Below are positions 1 through 6,667 of a stretch of 10,612 bases of DNA, one piece after another (the first letter of the stretch is position 1; every line of letters begins with the position of its first letter). Source of the DNA: Bacteroidota bacterium. Its GTDB lineage: Bacteria; Bacteroidota; Bacteroidia; Chitinophagales; Chitinophagaceae. The translations under genes were made by a program, and so were the position numbers. The stretch lies in assembly GCA_029778965.1 (NCBI GenBank), contig JAKPBL010000554.1, forward strand, positions 1 to 10,612, read 5' to 3'. The notes under the pieces are model-generated. The model saw only the letters and a program-made list of their open reading frames with translations, made no database searches and had not been told where the DNA came from.

Positions 1-33
1 CTGACCGTCCAATTACCCGAATACGTAATGTGT

Positions 34-2928
34 ATGAAGAATTTTGCTTTCCTGTTTGCGGCAATGCTGTGCAGCCTGGCCGCCCTGTCGCAGAACTCGC
101 TCAGGGGCCTGATCAGCGACAGTAGCTCCAAAACGCCGCTGGCAGGCGCAACGATACAACTGAAGAACAGCAATGCCAGCCGCAACGCCGTCAGCGCCCG
201 CGCAGGCGATTTTTCCATAACCGATATTCCCAACGGCTCCTATAAGCTCACCATCAGCTTCATCGGCTATACCGATATAGAAAAAACCCTCACTTTCGAC
301 GGGAAACCGGTCGACCTGGGCAATATCCGGCTCAACAAAGGCAGCGATAACCTTGAAGAGGTAGTAGTGAAAGCTACGCCGCCCCCGGCCCAGCAAAAAG
401 GCGACACGGTACAATTCAACGCCAGCCAGTTCAAGGTGAATGCCGACGCCAATATAGAAGACCTGGTGAAAAAGATGCCAGGCATCCAGATCGATAACGG
501 CCAGGTGAAGGCCCAGGGCGAACAGGTGAAAAAAGTAACGATCGACGGCCGTGAGTTTTTCGGCGACGACGCCTCGGCGGCTCTTCGCAACCTGCCGGCC
601 GATGTGGTGGATAAGATACAGGTATTCGACCGGCTCAGCGACCAGGCGCAGCTTACCGGCGTGGACGACGGCAACGGGTACAAAGCCATCAATGTGGTTA
701 CCCGCGCCGACCGGCGCAACGGCCAGTTCGGCCGTGTATATGCGGGCTATGGCACCGACGACCGCTACCAGGCAGGTGGTTCCGTTAACTTCTTTAAGAA
801 AAACCGCCGCATTTCACTGGTGGGGCTCTTCAATAATATCAACCAGCAGAATTTCTCAGGATCCGATATTCTCGGGCTGACCGGCGCAGGAAGCGGTCGC
901 GGTGGCGGCGGTGCAGGTCGCGGCGGTCCGGGTGGCCCCGGTGGTTTCGGCGGCGGTAATAATTTCACCGTGGCCAACAGCAGCGGTATCACCACTACCA
1001 ATTCGCTGGGCGTGAACTACAGCGACCTTTGGGGCAAGAAATTCAACGTAACCGGCAGCTATTTTTTCAACAACGGCATCAACGATAACAATACCACCTC
1101 TAACCGCGAGCTGCTGAATACCGGCGACTCATCTACCTTTTACAAGGAAACCGGTTTCAACCGCAACAAGAGCACGAACCACCGCGTAAACATGCGCATG
1201 GAATATAATATCGATTCCAACAACACCCTTATCATTACGCCCAGCTTCAACGTGCAGCATACCGACAATGCCAGCAAAACAATCGGCGCCATGAACGGGC
1301 AATCGGGCACACCCATCAGCACCACCGATAACCGGAACTACACCGTGGGCGATGGTATCAGCTTCAATAACGCGGTCATGTTCAGGCATGGCTTTGCCAA
1401 AAGAGGGCGATCGCTGGTGCTGGGCCTTACCACGGGCATCAATAACCGCGAATCAACGCAGGATGTAACCGCTATCTCCAGCTTTTTCAAAGTGCAAACC
1501 GAATACGACAGCCTGCTGCAGCAACAGCGGTCGAATACAAAATCGTACAACCTGTCGGGCAATATCTCGTACACCGAACCTGTCGGCAAAAAAGGGCTGC
1601 TTCAGTTTAGCTATAACCCATCATACACGCACAGCGACGCCGACCAGAAAACATACCGGTTCGACGGCAATACCGATAAATACAGTATTCTAGATACCAG
1701 CCTCTCGAACGTATTCGACAACCGCGTCACCACGCAACGCGGCGGCATCACCTATCGCATGGGCGACCGCGATAAAAACATAAACATTGGCTTCGATCTA
1801 CAGAATGCCACGCTGAACAGCAACCAGACTTATCCGCAGCAGGGCACTATCAAGCGATCGTTCTTCAATATTCTGCCCAATGCGATGCTACGCTTCAATT
1901 TCACCACCCGAAGCTCTATCCGGTTGTTCTACCGCGCCGGTACCAACAACCCGTCGGTGAACCAGTTGCAGAATGTGATCAACAACAACAATACCTTGTT
2001 CCTTACTACCGGTAATCCCGACCTGGGGCAGAGTGTCAGCAACCGGCTGGGCGGCCGTTTCACGTACACCAACAGCCAGAAAGGAAACAGCTTTTTCATC
2101 AACTTCTTCGGTACGCAAACCGACGGCTTTATTACCAATGCCACTTATCGCGCTACGCAGGATTCGGTGCTGACGCCTTCGGTTACCCTGTATAAGGGGG
2201 CACAGTTGTCGAAGCCCATCAACCTGAACGGTTACTGGAATACGAATACGCTGCTTACGTACCTGTTTCCGCTCAAATTCATGAAAAGCAACCTGACCAT
2301 TAACGGCGGACTCGCGTACCTGCGCACACCGGGCATGATCAATAATGTGCAGAATATTTCGAACAGCTACACCTATTCAGGCGGACTGGGATTAACCAGC
2401 AATATCAGCGAGTATGTCGACTTCAACCTGAACTATAACAGCAGCTACAATAATGTTACCAACAAGGTGCAGCAGTCGCTGAACAACCATTATTTTTCGC
2501 AGGTGATAGGCATGGGCGTGAACCTGGCCAGCAAAAACGGCTGGATATTTCAAACCGACGTGAACAACCAGTTGTATCGCGGGTTGACCGCTTCGTATAA
2601 CCAGAATTACTGGCTGTGGAATATGGCCGTGGGTAAAAAATTCCTGAAAGAGCAAAAGGGCGACCTGCGCCTGTCGGTATTCGACCTGCTGAAACAAAAC
2701 AGGTCGATTACACGTACCGTATCGGCCGACTATATCGAAGACCTGCAAACCCAGGTGCTGACCCAGTATTTCATGCTGACGTTTACCTACCGGATCAAGA
2801 ATTTCGGCAAGGCGCCGGCGCAGAACCAGGAGCGGAACTTTCACCGCGGCGGACAGCCGGGTATGATGGGACCGGGCATGATGCCCCCTGGCGGGGGCAT
2901 GGGCCGGCCACCGGGCACTATGGAATAA
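34..2928 (+). CDS. Outer-membrane beta-barrel protein, TonB-receptor-like
   Basis: Large outer-membrane beta-barrel protein of 964 residues, from the Bacteroidota group that resembles TonB-dependent receptors. Residues 1-20 form a signal peptide ending LAALSQ. Residues about 22-108 look like a carboxypeptidase-regulatory-like beta-sandwich (LAGATIQL, FSITDIPNGSYKL, FIGY), closed by NLEEVVV. Residues about 124-224 look like a plug (VKKMPGIQID, VTIDGREFFGDD, NLPADVVDKIQVFDRLSDQ, INVVTR). The rest is Asn/Thr/Ser-rich alternating strand sequence typical of a barrel, with a last strand near QYFMLTFTYRIKNFGK. A glycine-rich insert lies at residues about 284-309, and the tail after the barrel is Gly/Met/Pro-rich. 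An in-frame ATG also exists at 28; I prefer 34 because it gives a cleaner signal peptide (MKNFAFLF). No SusD-type lipoprotein gene follows, so a SusC role is not supported. The substrate is unknown. The sigma-factor gene follows 46 bases downstream. Confidence 0.9.
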   Translation: MKNFAFLFAAMLCSLAALSQNSLRGLISDSSSKTPLAGATIQLKNSNASRNAVSARAGDFSITDIPNGSYKLTISFIGYTDIEKTLTFDGKPVDLGNIRLNKGSDNLEEVVVKATPPPAQQKGDTVQFNASQFKVNADANIEDLVKKMPGIQIDNGQVKAQGEQVKKVTIDGREFFGDDASAALRNLPADVVDKIQVFDRLSDQAQLTGVDDGNGYKAINVVTRADRRNGQFGRVYAGYGTDDRYQAGGSVNFFKKNRRISLVGLFNNINQQNFSGSDILGLTGAGSGRGGGGAGRGGPGGPGGFGGGNNFTVANSSGITTTNSLGVNYSDLWGKKFNVTGSYFFNNGINDNNTTSNRELLNTGDSSTFYKETGFNRNKSTNHRVNMRMEYNIDSNNTLIITPSFNVQHTDNASKTIGAMNGQSGTPISTTDNRNYTVGDGISFNNAVMFRHGFAKRGRSLVLGLTTGINNRESTQDVTAISSFFKVQTEYDSLLQQQRSNTKSYNLSGNISYTEPVGKKGLLQFSYNPSYTHSDADQKTYRFDGNTDKYSILDTSLSNVFDNRVTTQRGGITYRMGDRDKNINIGFDLQNATLNSNQTYPQQGTIKRSFFNILPNAMLRFNFTTRSSIRLFYRAGTNNPSVNQLQNVINNNNTLFLTTGNPDLGQSVSNRLGGRFTYTNSQKGNSFFINFFGTQTDGFITNATYRATQDSVLTPSVTLYKGAQLSKPINLNGYWNTNTLLTYLFPLKFMKSNLTINGGLAYLRTPGMINNVQNISNSYTYSGGLGLTSNISEYVDFNLNYNSSYNNVTNKVQQSLNNHYFSQVIGMGVNLASKNGWIFQTDVNNQLYRGLTASYNQNYWLWNMAVGKKFLKEQKGDLRLSVFDLLKQNRSITRTVSADYIEDLQTQVLTQYFMLTFTYRIKNFGKAPAQNQERNFHRGGQPGMMGPGMMPPGGGMGRPPGTME

Positions 2929-2930
2929 AG

Positions 2931-2949
2931 GAATGAACTAATTTCGTTC
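2931..2949. promoter_or_regulatory. Small imperfect inverted repeat before the sigma-factor gene
   Basis: GAATGAA and TTCGTTC flank a 5-base loop, giving a 7-base stem with one G-U-type mismatch. It begins two bases after the stop codon of the barrel gene and ends 25 bases before the GTG start of the sigma factor. It overlaps TAATTTCG (2939-2946), one mismatch from the Bacteroidota -7 element TAnnTTTG. No T-run follows, so an intrinsic terminator is unlikely. It may be an operator or promoter part, or chance. Confidence 0.25.
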
Positions 2950-2974
2950 ACCCACCACCAACTAACCATTACGC

Positions 2975-3505
2975 GTGAACGAAAAAGATTTTATTGATCG
3001 GTTAAGGAACGGAGACGAAGATGCTTTCCGGGCGCTGGTGGACGCCTGGAAAGACAGAATATATAACACCTGCCTGGGGCTGGTGCAGCAGGGCGAAGAC
3101 GCCGAAGATTGTACCCAGGAAGTGTTTATCACCGCTTATCGGAAAATCGGCCAGTTTCGCGAAGAGGCGGCGGTGGGCACCTGGTTGTATCGCGTTGCGG
3201 TGAACCGTTCGCTCGACCTGCTGCGCAAGCGGTCGCGCGAAAAGCAGCACGGTGAATGGATCGATTTTCAACACCCTGGCGTGCAACTGGAAAAAAAGCA
3301 GGATGCGGCCATCCTGTTCAGGGCCATCCGCCAATTACCCGAAAACCAAAAAGTGGCCTACCAGTTGCAGCAGATGGAGAACCTGAGCCAGCGTGAGATC
3401 GCCGCCGTGATGGATATTTCCGAAAGCGCCGTGGAAGGACTGCTGCAAAGGGCGCGGAATACGTTGAGGAAAATATTAATTACCTATCTGGATAAAAACA
3501 ACTGA
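2975..3505 (+). CDS. ECF-type RNA polymerase sigma factor
   Basis: Sigma-70 family factor of the extracytoplasmic-function class, 176 residues, normal for the class. It would direct RNA polymerase to a small set of promoters after release from an anti-sigma protein. Region 2 covers residues about 15-85 (DAFRALVDAWKDRIYNTCLG, DAEDCTQEVFITAYRKIGQF, the core-binding and -10 recognition part). A variable linker follows, then region 4 at about 112-168 with the helix-turn-helix LSQREIAAVMDISESAVEGL and the basic end QRARNTLRK. The start is GTG at 2975: an in-frame TAA lies at 2963-2965 and no ATG lies between, and the N-terminus NEKDFIDRLRNGDEDAF fits the family. A near-absent Shine-Dalgarno is usual for Bacteroidota. 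The next gene starts one base after the stop, so translation is probably coupled. The target promoters cannot be read from this window. Confidence 0.93.
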   Translation: MNEKDFIDRLRNGDEDAFRALVDAWKDRIYNTCLGLVQQGEDAEDCTQEVFITAYRKIGQFREEAAVGTWLYRVAVNRSLDLLRKRSREKQHGEWIDFQHPGVQLEKKQDAAILFRAIRQLPENQKVAYQLQQMENLSQREIAAVMDISESAVEGLLQRARNTLRKILITYLDKNN

Positions 3506-3506
3506 G

Positions 3507-3839
3507 ATGGACAATCAAACACCGTTGAACAACAGGATCGATGAGATCCTGGACAGCCTGCAGGGGATGCAACGGGCCACGGCCTCTCCGCATTTGTACA
3601 CCCGTATCAAACCGGCGCTCGCTAAACCGGAGTCCTTCTGGATACAGTTGGCAAGATTTGTTTCCAGGCCCGCCATCGCCTATTCACTCAGCGCCGTGCT
3701 GGTGCTGGTCAATATCTGGTTCATTCTTTCATCGCCCCCGGTAAAGGCCGAAATAGCCAATGAACAGCTCAGCGCCCTGGCGGCAGAATACCACCTTTCG
3801 TCGGTGAGCTTACTTGATCCCCCTAATAACCTGCCATGA
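3507..3839 (+). CDS. Single-pass membrane protein, putative anti-sigma factor
   Basis: Small protein of 110 residues with no enzymatic motif. The cytoplasmic N-terminus (residues 1-50) includes NNRIDEILDSLQGMQRATAS and PHLYTRIKPAL, followed by one membrane helix at about 54-74 (RPAIAYSLSAVLVLVNIWFIL) and a short outer segment of about 35 residues. The positive residues before the helix suit an N-in orientation. There is no cysteine, so it cannot carry the zinc-binding HxxxCxxC motif of classic ZAS anti-sigma factors. The anti-sigma role is inferred from position: it lies directly between the ECF sigma gene (1-base gap) and a periplasmic sensor gene (4-base ATGA overlap), as CnrY does in Cupriavidus. 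The short N-terminal segment plus single helix also resembles CnrY in form. It could instead be a general membrane adaptor. Confidence 0.75.
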   Translation: MDNQTPLNNRIDEILDSLQGMQRATASPHLYTRIKPALAKPESFWIQLARFVSRPAIAYSLSAVLVLVNIWFILSSPPVKAEIANEQLSALAAEYHLSSVSLLDPPNNLP

Positions 3840-4273
3840 ACCGTATCAATAACAAGACCCTGCTCCTGATCATTGCCGTATTGCTGCTGAGCAATATTTT
3901 CCTGCTGGTTTTTTACCGGCTGCCGCCCAAAGAGAACCAGGACAAAGGGCCGGTTGATTATATGGCTCGCGAGTTGAACCTCGACGAGCGGCAGCGGGCG
4001 GGTTTTGATGAGCTGTGGACGGCCAACCGGGCGCGTAACAAACCGTATTACGACTCGCTGCGGCTGATAAAAGACAGCCTGTTCGGCCTGCTGCCTGTGC
4101 AGCCCGCACCCGATTCGCAGATCCAGGCCATGGCCTTACTCATCAACCGGTACGACAACCGGATCCTGCTGAACAATTTTGATCATTTTAAAAAGCTGCG
4201 CGCCATTTGCGATCCCGGGCAGCAGGTGAAGCTCGATACGGTGATCCGGAAAATGGGCCGTCGCCGCCGGTAG
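3836..4273 (+). CDS. Membrane-anchored Spy/CnrX-like periplasmic sensor
   Basis: Protein of 145 residues with an uncleaved N-terminal membrane helix (residues 7-27, TLLLIIAVLLLSNIFLLVFY) and an outer, helical, charged domain. Two LTxxQ-like segments are visible: RELNLDERQRAGFDELW (45-61) and ICDPGQQVKLDTVIRKM (124-140). They are separated by helices rich in Arg, Asp and Leu (PYYDSLRLIKDSLFGLL). This is the layout of Spy/CpxP/CnrX proteins, often called periplasmic heavy-metal sensors, which form curved helical dimers that sense metals or unfolded proteins. Only one cysteine (Cys125) is present. There is a single histidine, His118, and CnrX-type metal ligands are not evident, so metal binding is not supported by sequence. 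The ATG overlaps the stop of the preceding gene by four bases. It probably ends the operon, facing the DUF2167 gene 18 bases away. Confidence 0.8.
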   Translation: MNRINNKTLLLIIAVLLLSNIFLLVFYRLPPKENQDKGPVDYMARELNLDERQRAGFDELWTANRARNKPYYDSLRLIKDSLFGLLPVQPAPDSQIQAMALLINRYDNRILLNNFDHFKKLRAICDPGQQVKLDTVIRKMGRRRR

Positions 4274-4291
4274 TTCTCCCTCTTGTCTGTC

Positions 4292-5239
4292 TTAGGCGAC
4301 AGGCTCTTCTGCCAGGGTAACACGTTCAGGAGCTGTGGCCGTATCTTTTTTCTTTCCCCGCATTTTGCTCCAAATGGCGGTGCCGGCGCCCGCTACGGCC
4401 AGCGCTATGAGTTTCCAGAATTTCAGCAGTATGACGAAGAAGCCTGTCTTTGCAAGTATTTTGCCGGCAACCAGTCCGCCGACTGTCCAGGCCGCCACAT
4501 TGTCCACCCCGTCGTCGTAGTCTTCATACCGGCTTCCGGGCTGGAAGGCGATGCTGCCTACTACATTACCGACCTGCTGTTTAACCACCGGCAGTTCATT
4601 CATGCCGGCCACGGCGTTGAGCAGGTAGATACCCCTCCGGCCCAGCACGCGGATATTGTAATTGAGGGTATGCAGGCTGTCTTTTCCGAACCGCAGCTCT
4701 TTGGCCCAGTGCAGGGTTTTGCGCTGCCGGTCGTAGAAGGGCGCGGCGGCCCAGTTGACAAACTCGACCGATTCAAAGCCATTGGCCACCCGCGCATTGT
4801 TGGCATCGCGCACTTCCTTCTGCTGGTCAGCCAGCAACTGGTCGTAATTAATGTCGGTGGCATCATCGTCGTTTACATACCCCATTTCGTCGTAGCTGAT
4901 GGTGAAGGCCCAGCTATCGGGAGAAAGCACGCCGCGATCGGCCGGCACCAGCAGACCAATGATGCTGCTGTCGGGCGGGTTGCCCCAGAGGTTCGTCAAT
5001 ACGAACCGGGCCTGCTGCGGATCGAGAAAACGGAAGCCTGCCGGCACTCTCAGGGAGGCATTACCGGCCGATAACGATATGATGCCAGTTTGGTACTGAA
5101 GTGAATTTTCGAGTGAATCGACGCGCCATTGAAGGCTGTCAGTTTCCAGCACGAGAATGCTGTCGGCAACTGCGTCCTGCGCCCGGCACAAAAAAGGCAA
5201 CAGGAACAGCGCTACCACGGTGGGAAGCCTGTTTTTCAT
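4292..5239 (-). CDS. DUF2167 domain membrane protein
   Basis: Secreted or membrane protein of 315 residues from the start at 5239, which begins a good signal peptide (MKNRLPTVVALFLLPFLCRAQ). The frame stays open upstream to 5377, but that extension is Cys/Arg-rich, overlaps the next gene, and is not protein-like. The DUF2167 signature is visible: SLSAGNASLRVPAGFRFLD, WGNPPDSSIIGLLVP, WAFTISYDEMGYVNDDDATD, LRVLG-type core strands, then NVVGSIAFQPGSRYEDYDD and VDNVAAW. The C-terminus holds two hydrophobic stretches (about 250-262 and 265-290) and a basic KMRGKKKD end, so it is probably anchored in the inner membrane with most of the chain outside. The family has no established biochemical function that I know of. 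It lies 67 bases downstream of the small membrane peptide gene on the same strand and may share its transcript. Confidence 0.85.
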   Translation of the reverse strand: MKNRLPTVVALFLLPFLCRAQDAVADSILVLETDSLQWRVDSLENSLQYQTGIISLSAGNASLRVPAGFRFLDPQQARFVLTNLWGNPPDSSIIGLLVPADRGVLSPDSWAFTISYDEMGYVNDDDATDINYDQLLADQQKEVRDANNARVANGFESVEFVNWAAAPFYDRQRKTLHWAKELRFGKDSLHTLNYNIRVLGRRGIYLLNAVAGMNELPVVKQQVGNVVGSIAFQPGSRYEDYDDGVDNVAAWTVGGLVAGKILAKTGFFVILLKFWKLIALAVAGAGTAIWSKMRGKKKDTATAPERVTLAEEPVA

Positions 5240-5306
5240 AAGGGTAGAATCAAGTGACGGTAAAATACAATATAAGGCTGGTTTATGCAAGCCTTTGGCC
5301 GGCGGT

Positions 5307-5501
5307 TCAGGCCCGCAGCAGGCGCGCGGGCAGTTGCAGCAGTCCCTTAACGAGACCCAGCACACCGTCCACCGCAAATCCCAGGATGCGGAACGGCAGC
5401 ATCAGCAGCCATACCAGCGGGTAGAGCACCAGGGCCAGCAGGGCGACGGGCCAGCAAAGAATAAACAGGATCACCCAAAGCAGAAAACGGATCATAGCCA
5501 T
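5307..5501 (-). CDS. Small hydrophobic membrane protein, 64 residues
   Basis: Short protein that is almost wholly hydrophobic. One long membrane helix, or two tightly packed ones, spans residues about 4-37 (MIRFLLWVILFILCWPVALL, then VLYPLVWLLMLPF), followed by an amphipathic stretch with few charges (GLVKGLLQLPARLLRA). Proline pairs break the helix at about 18 and 27. A second Met at codon 3 is an alternative start. I do not recognise a named family with certainty, although similar short hydrophobic open reading frames are common in Bacteroidota. Support as a gene comes from its position 54 bases after the carboxypeptidase stop, on the same strand and in an otherwise empty gap, and from clear membrane-protein composition. 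Function unknown. Confidence 0.65.
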   Translation of the reverse strand: MAMIRFLLWVILFILCWPVALLALVLYPLVWLLMLPFRILGFAVDGVLGLVKGLLQLPARLLRA

Positions 5502-5555
5502 TTTTTTAAACAGACGTTATTTTTCCTCAAACGGATGCATGCAGCGCCGGCTATG

Positions 5556-6587
5556 CTATACCGGCTCCAGCAGGCTTACCCCGGCGGCGGTAACGACCAG
5601 TTGCGCCTTCACGCCGCATTTGAGCGCGTAGTTATTGCGCTGGTGGCCTACCGGGAAATCGAAACATACCGGGAAGCTGCAATCGCCGATCTTTTCCAGC
5701 ACAATCTGGTAGAGATCACGGTTGAACTCTTCGGCCGGATCTTCCGACGGCTTAACCTTGAAACCGCCTATGATCAGCCCGGCGAGGTGTTCCAGCTTGC
5801 CCGTTCTTTTCAGGCTCCAGAACATCCGGTCGATGCTGTAAAGGTATTCGCCCGTGTCTTCCAGGAAGAGGATTTTGTTACGAGTGGTCAGATCCGATAC
5901 GGAACCGGCAAGGGTCTCGAGGGTTTTACAGTTACCGCCTACCAGCTCGGCCAGGGCCGCGCCGGGCCGGTTATTGGCATTCGGCGGCAGGCTGAACTGC
6001 ATGGGTCGCCCCAGCAGTGCATCGCGTATCGACAAAATGGTAGCCTGTTGCTGCGGGTCGGCTTTATCCCATATATCCGGAAAGCTGTTGCACATTTTTG
6101 AATGGATCGACGCCACCCGCACCACGCGGTTCAGGTGGGCGTGCAATACAGTAACATCGCTGAAGCCGATGATCCATTTGGGTCGCGTATGCAGGCTGCT
6201 GAAGTCGATATGATCGATGATGCGCACCCCGCCGTAGCCGCCGCGCGCGCAGAGAATGGCGTTCACCGACGGGTCGTTCAGCATTTCCTGGAAATCGGCC
6301 GCCCGTTCTTCGTCGCTGCCCCCGAAAGTGCCGTCGCGCCGGCCGATGGTACGGCCGATGTTGACCCTGAATCCCCATGCCTGCAGGCGCTCGATCGCGG
6401 GCTGGATCTCCGGCGGCGTAATATAACCGGCGGGAGACGTGATGCCTACCGTATCACCGGGCCGGAGATAAGGGGGCACCACCAGGGGCAGCTCTGTGGC
6501 TTCAGGGGGATCGTTCCGCCAAAGCCGGCCGGCGGGCAAAGGCAGCAGCCCCAGCAGGCTGTGCCGGAGAAAATGTTTACGGTTCAT
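5556..6587 (-). CDS. LD-carboxypeptidase, peptidase family S66
   Basis: Serine peptidase of 343 residues. In the S66 family, LD-carboxypeptidases remove the terminal D-alanine from tetrapeptide stems of peptidoglycan during recycling; MccF relatives cleave microcin-like conjugates. The family pattern is clear: LRPGDTVGITSPAG near residues 41-54, the nucleophile Ser143 in IIGFSDVTVLH, VGGNCKTLETLAGS (217-230), Glu243 in FLEDTGEYLYSIDRMFWSL, and His315 in FPVGHQRNNYAL. These form the usual Ser-Glu-His triad. An ARGGYGG motif at 114-120 is also typical. The first 23 residues (MNRKHFLRHSLLGLLPLPAG) resemble a degenerate twin-arginine signal (RKxFLR plus a hydrophobic core), so the protein may be exported rather than cytoplasmic. 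It is divergent from oxyR, with 80 bases between, and is likely the first gene of a leftward unit with the two genes that follow. Confidence 0.92.
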   Translation of the reverse strand: MNRKHFLRHSLLGLLPLPAGRLWRNDPPEATELPLVVPPYLRPGDTVGITSPAGYITPPEIQPAIERLQAWGFRVNIGRTIGRRDGTFGGSDEERAADFQEMLNDPSVNAILCARGGYGGVRIIDHIDFSSLHTRPKWIIGFSDVTVLHAHLNRVVRVASIHSKMCNSFPDIWDKADPQQQATILSIRDALLGRPMQFSLPPNANNRPGAALAELVGGNCKTLETLAGSVSDLTTRNKILFLEDTGEYLYSIDRMFWSLKRTGKLEHLAGLIIGGFKVKPSEDPAEEFNRDLYQIVLEKIGDCSFPVCFDFPVGHQRNNYALKCGVKAQLVVTAAGVSLLEPV

Positions 6588-6614
6588 GTGATAAAACTAA
6601 AAAATAGTTTACCG

Positions 6615-6643
6615 TTTGCCGTTGGCTTTATTGATTAGGTTTG
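6615..6643 (+). promoter_or_regulatory. Candidate Bacteroidota promoter for oxyR
   Basis: TTTG at 6615-6618 and TAGGTTTG at 6636-6643 match the Bacteroidota primary sigma consensus (TTTG or TTG at about -33, TAnnTTTG at about -7) with a 17-base spacer. Transcription would begin near 6650, giving a leader of roughly 18 bases before the oxyR ATG. The -7 element matches exactly, and the spacer is at the short end of the known range. Confidence 0.55.
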
Positions 6644-6651
6644 CCCTTCAA

Positions 6652-6666
6652 ATAGATTTCATCTAT
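6652..6666. promoter_or_regulatory. Candidate OxyR operator dyad (ATAG-N7-CTAT)
   Basis: The 15 bases ATAGATTTCATCTAT match every fixed position of the E. coli OxyR half-operator ATAGnTnnnAnCTAT and also contain the LysR-type T-N11-A core. The dyad starts just after the predicted transcription start and ends one base before the oxyR start codon, a position suited to autorepression. The second dyad expected seven bases upstream (6630-6644) is only weakly present (ATTGAT at its left end). An isolated ATAGTT lies at 6604-6609. Binding in this organism is inference. Confidence 0.45.
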
Positions 6667-6667
6667 C

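Noticed and set aside
64..90. Lipoprotein signal at the cysteine in the leader of the barrel protein
   Set aside because: The residues before the cysteine (AAML) do not fit a lipobox, and the leader continues to a good signal-peptidase I site after ALSQ.
4274..4291. Bidirectional terminator in the gap between the Spy-like and DUF2167 genes
   Set aside because: The 18-base gap has no convincing stem with flanking A/T runs; the only pairing is short and extends into coding sequence.
4283..5074. Plus-strand open frame of 263 codons
   Set aside because: It is the complement of the DUF2167 gene, which has a signal peptide, family motifs and membrane helices. The plus-strand product has no recognisable motif and begins in the tail-to-tail gap.
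5240..5377. N-terminal extension of the DUF2167 protein to an upstream ATG at 5377
   Set aside because: The extra 46 residues are Cys/Arg-rich and overlap the small membrane protein gene. The internal Met at 5239 starts a proper signal peptide.
5157..6638. Two long plus-strand open frames (314 and 178 codons) across the LD-carboxypeptidase region
   Set aside because: They mirror the carboxypeptidase and small membrane genes. The carboxypeptidase shows the full Ser-Glu-His triad on the minus strand, and the mirror products look random.
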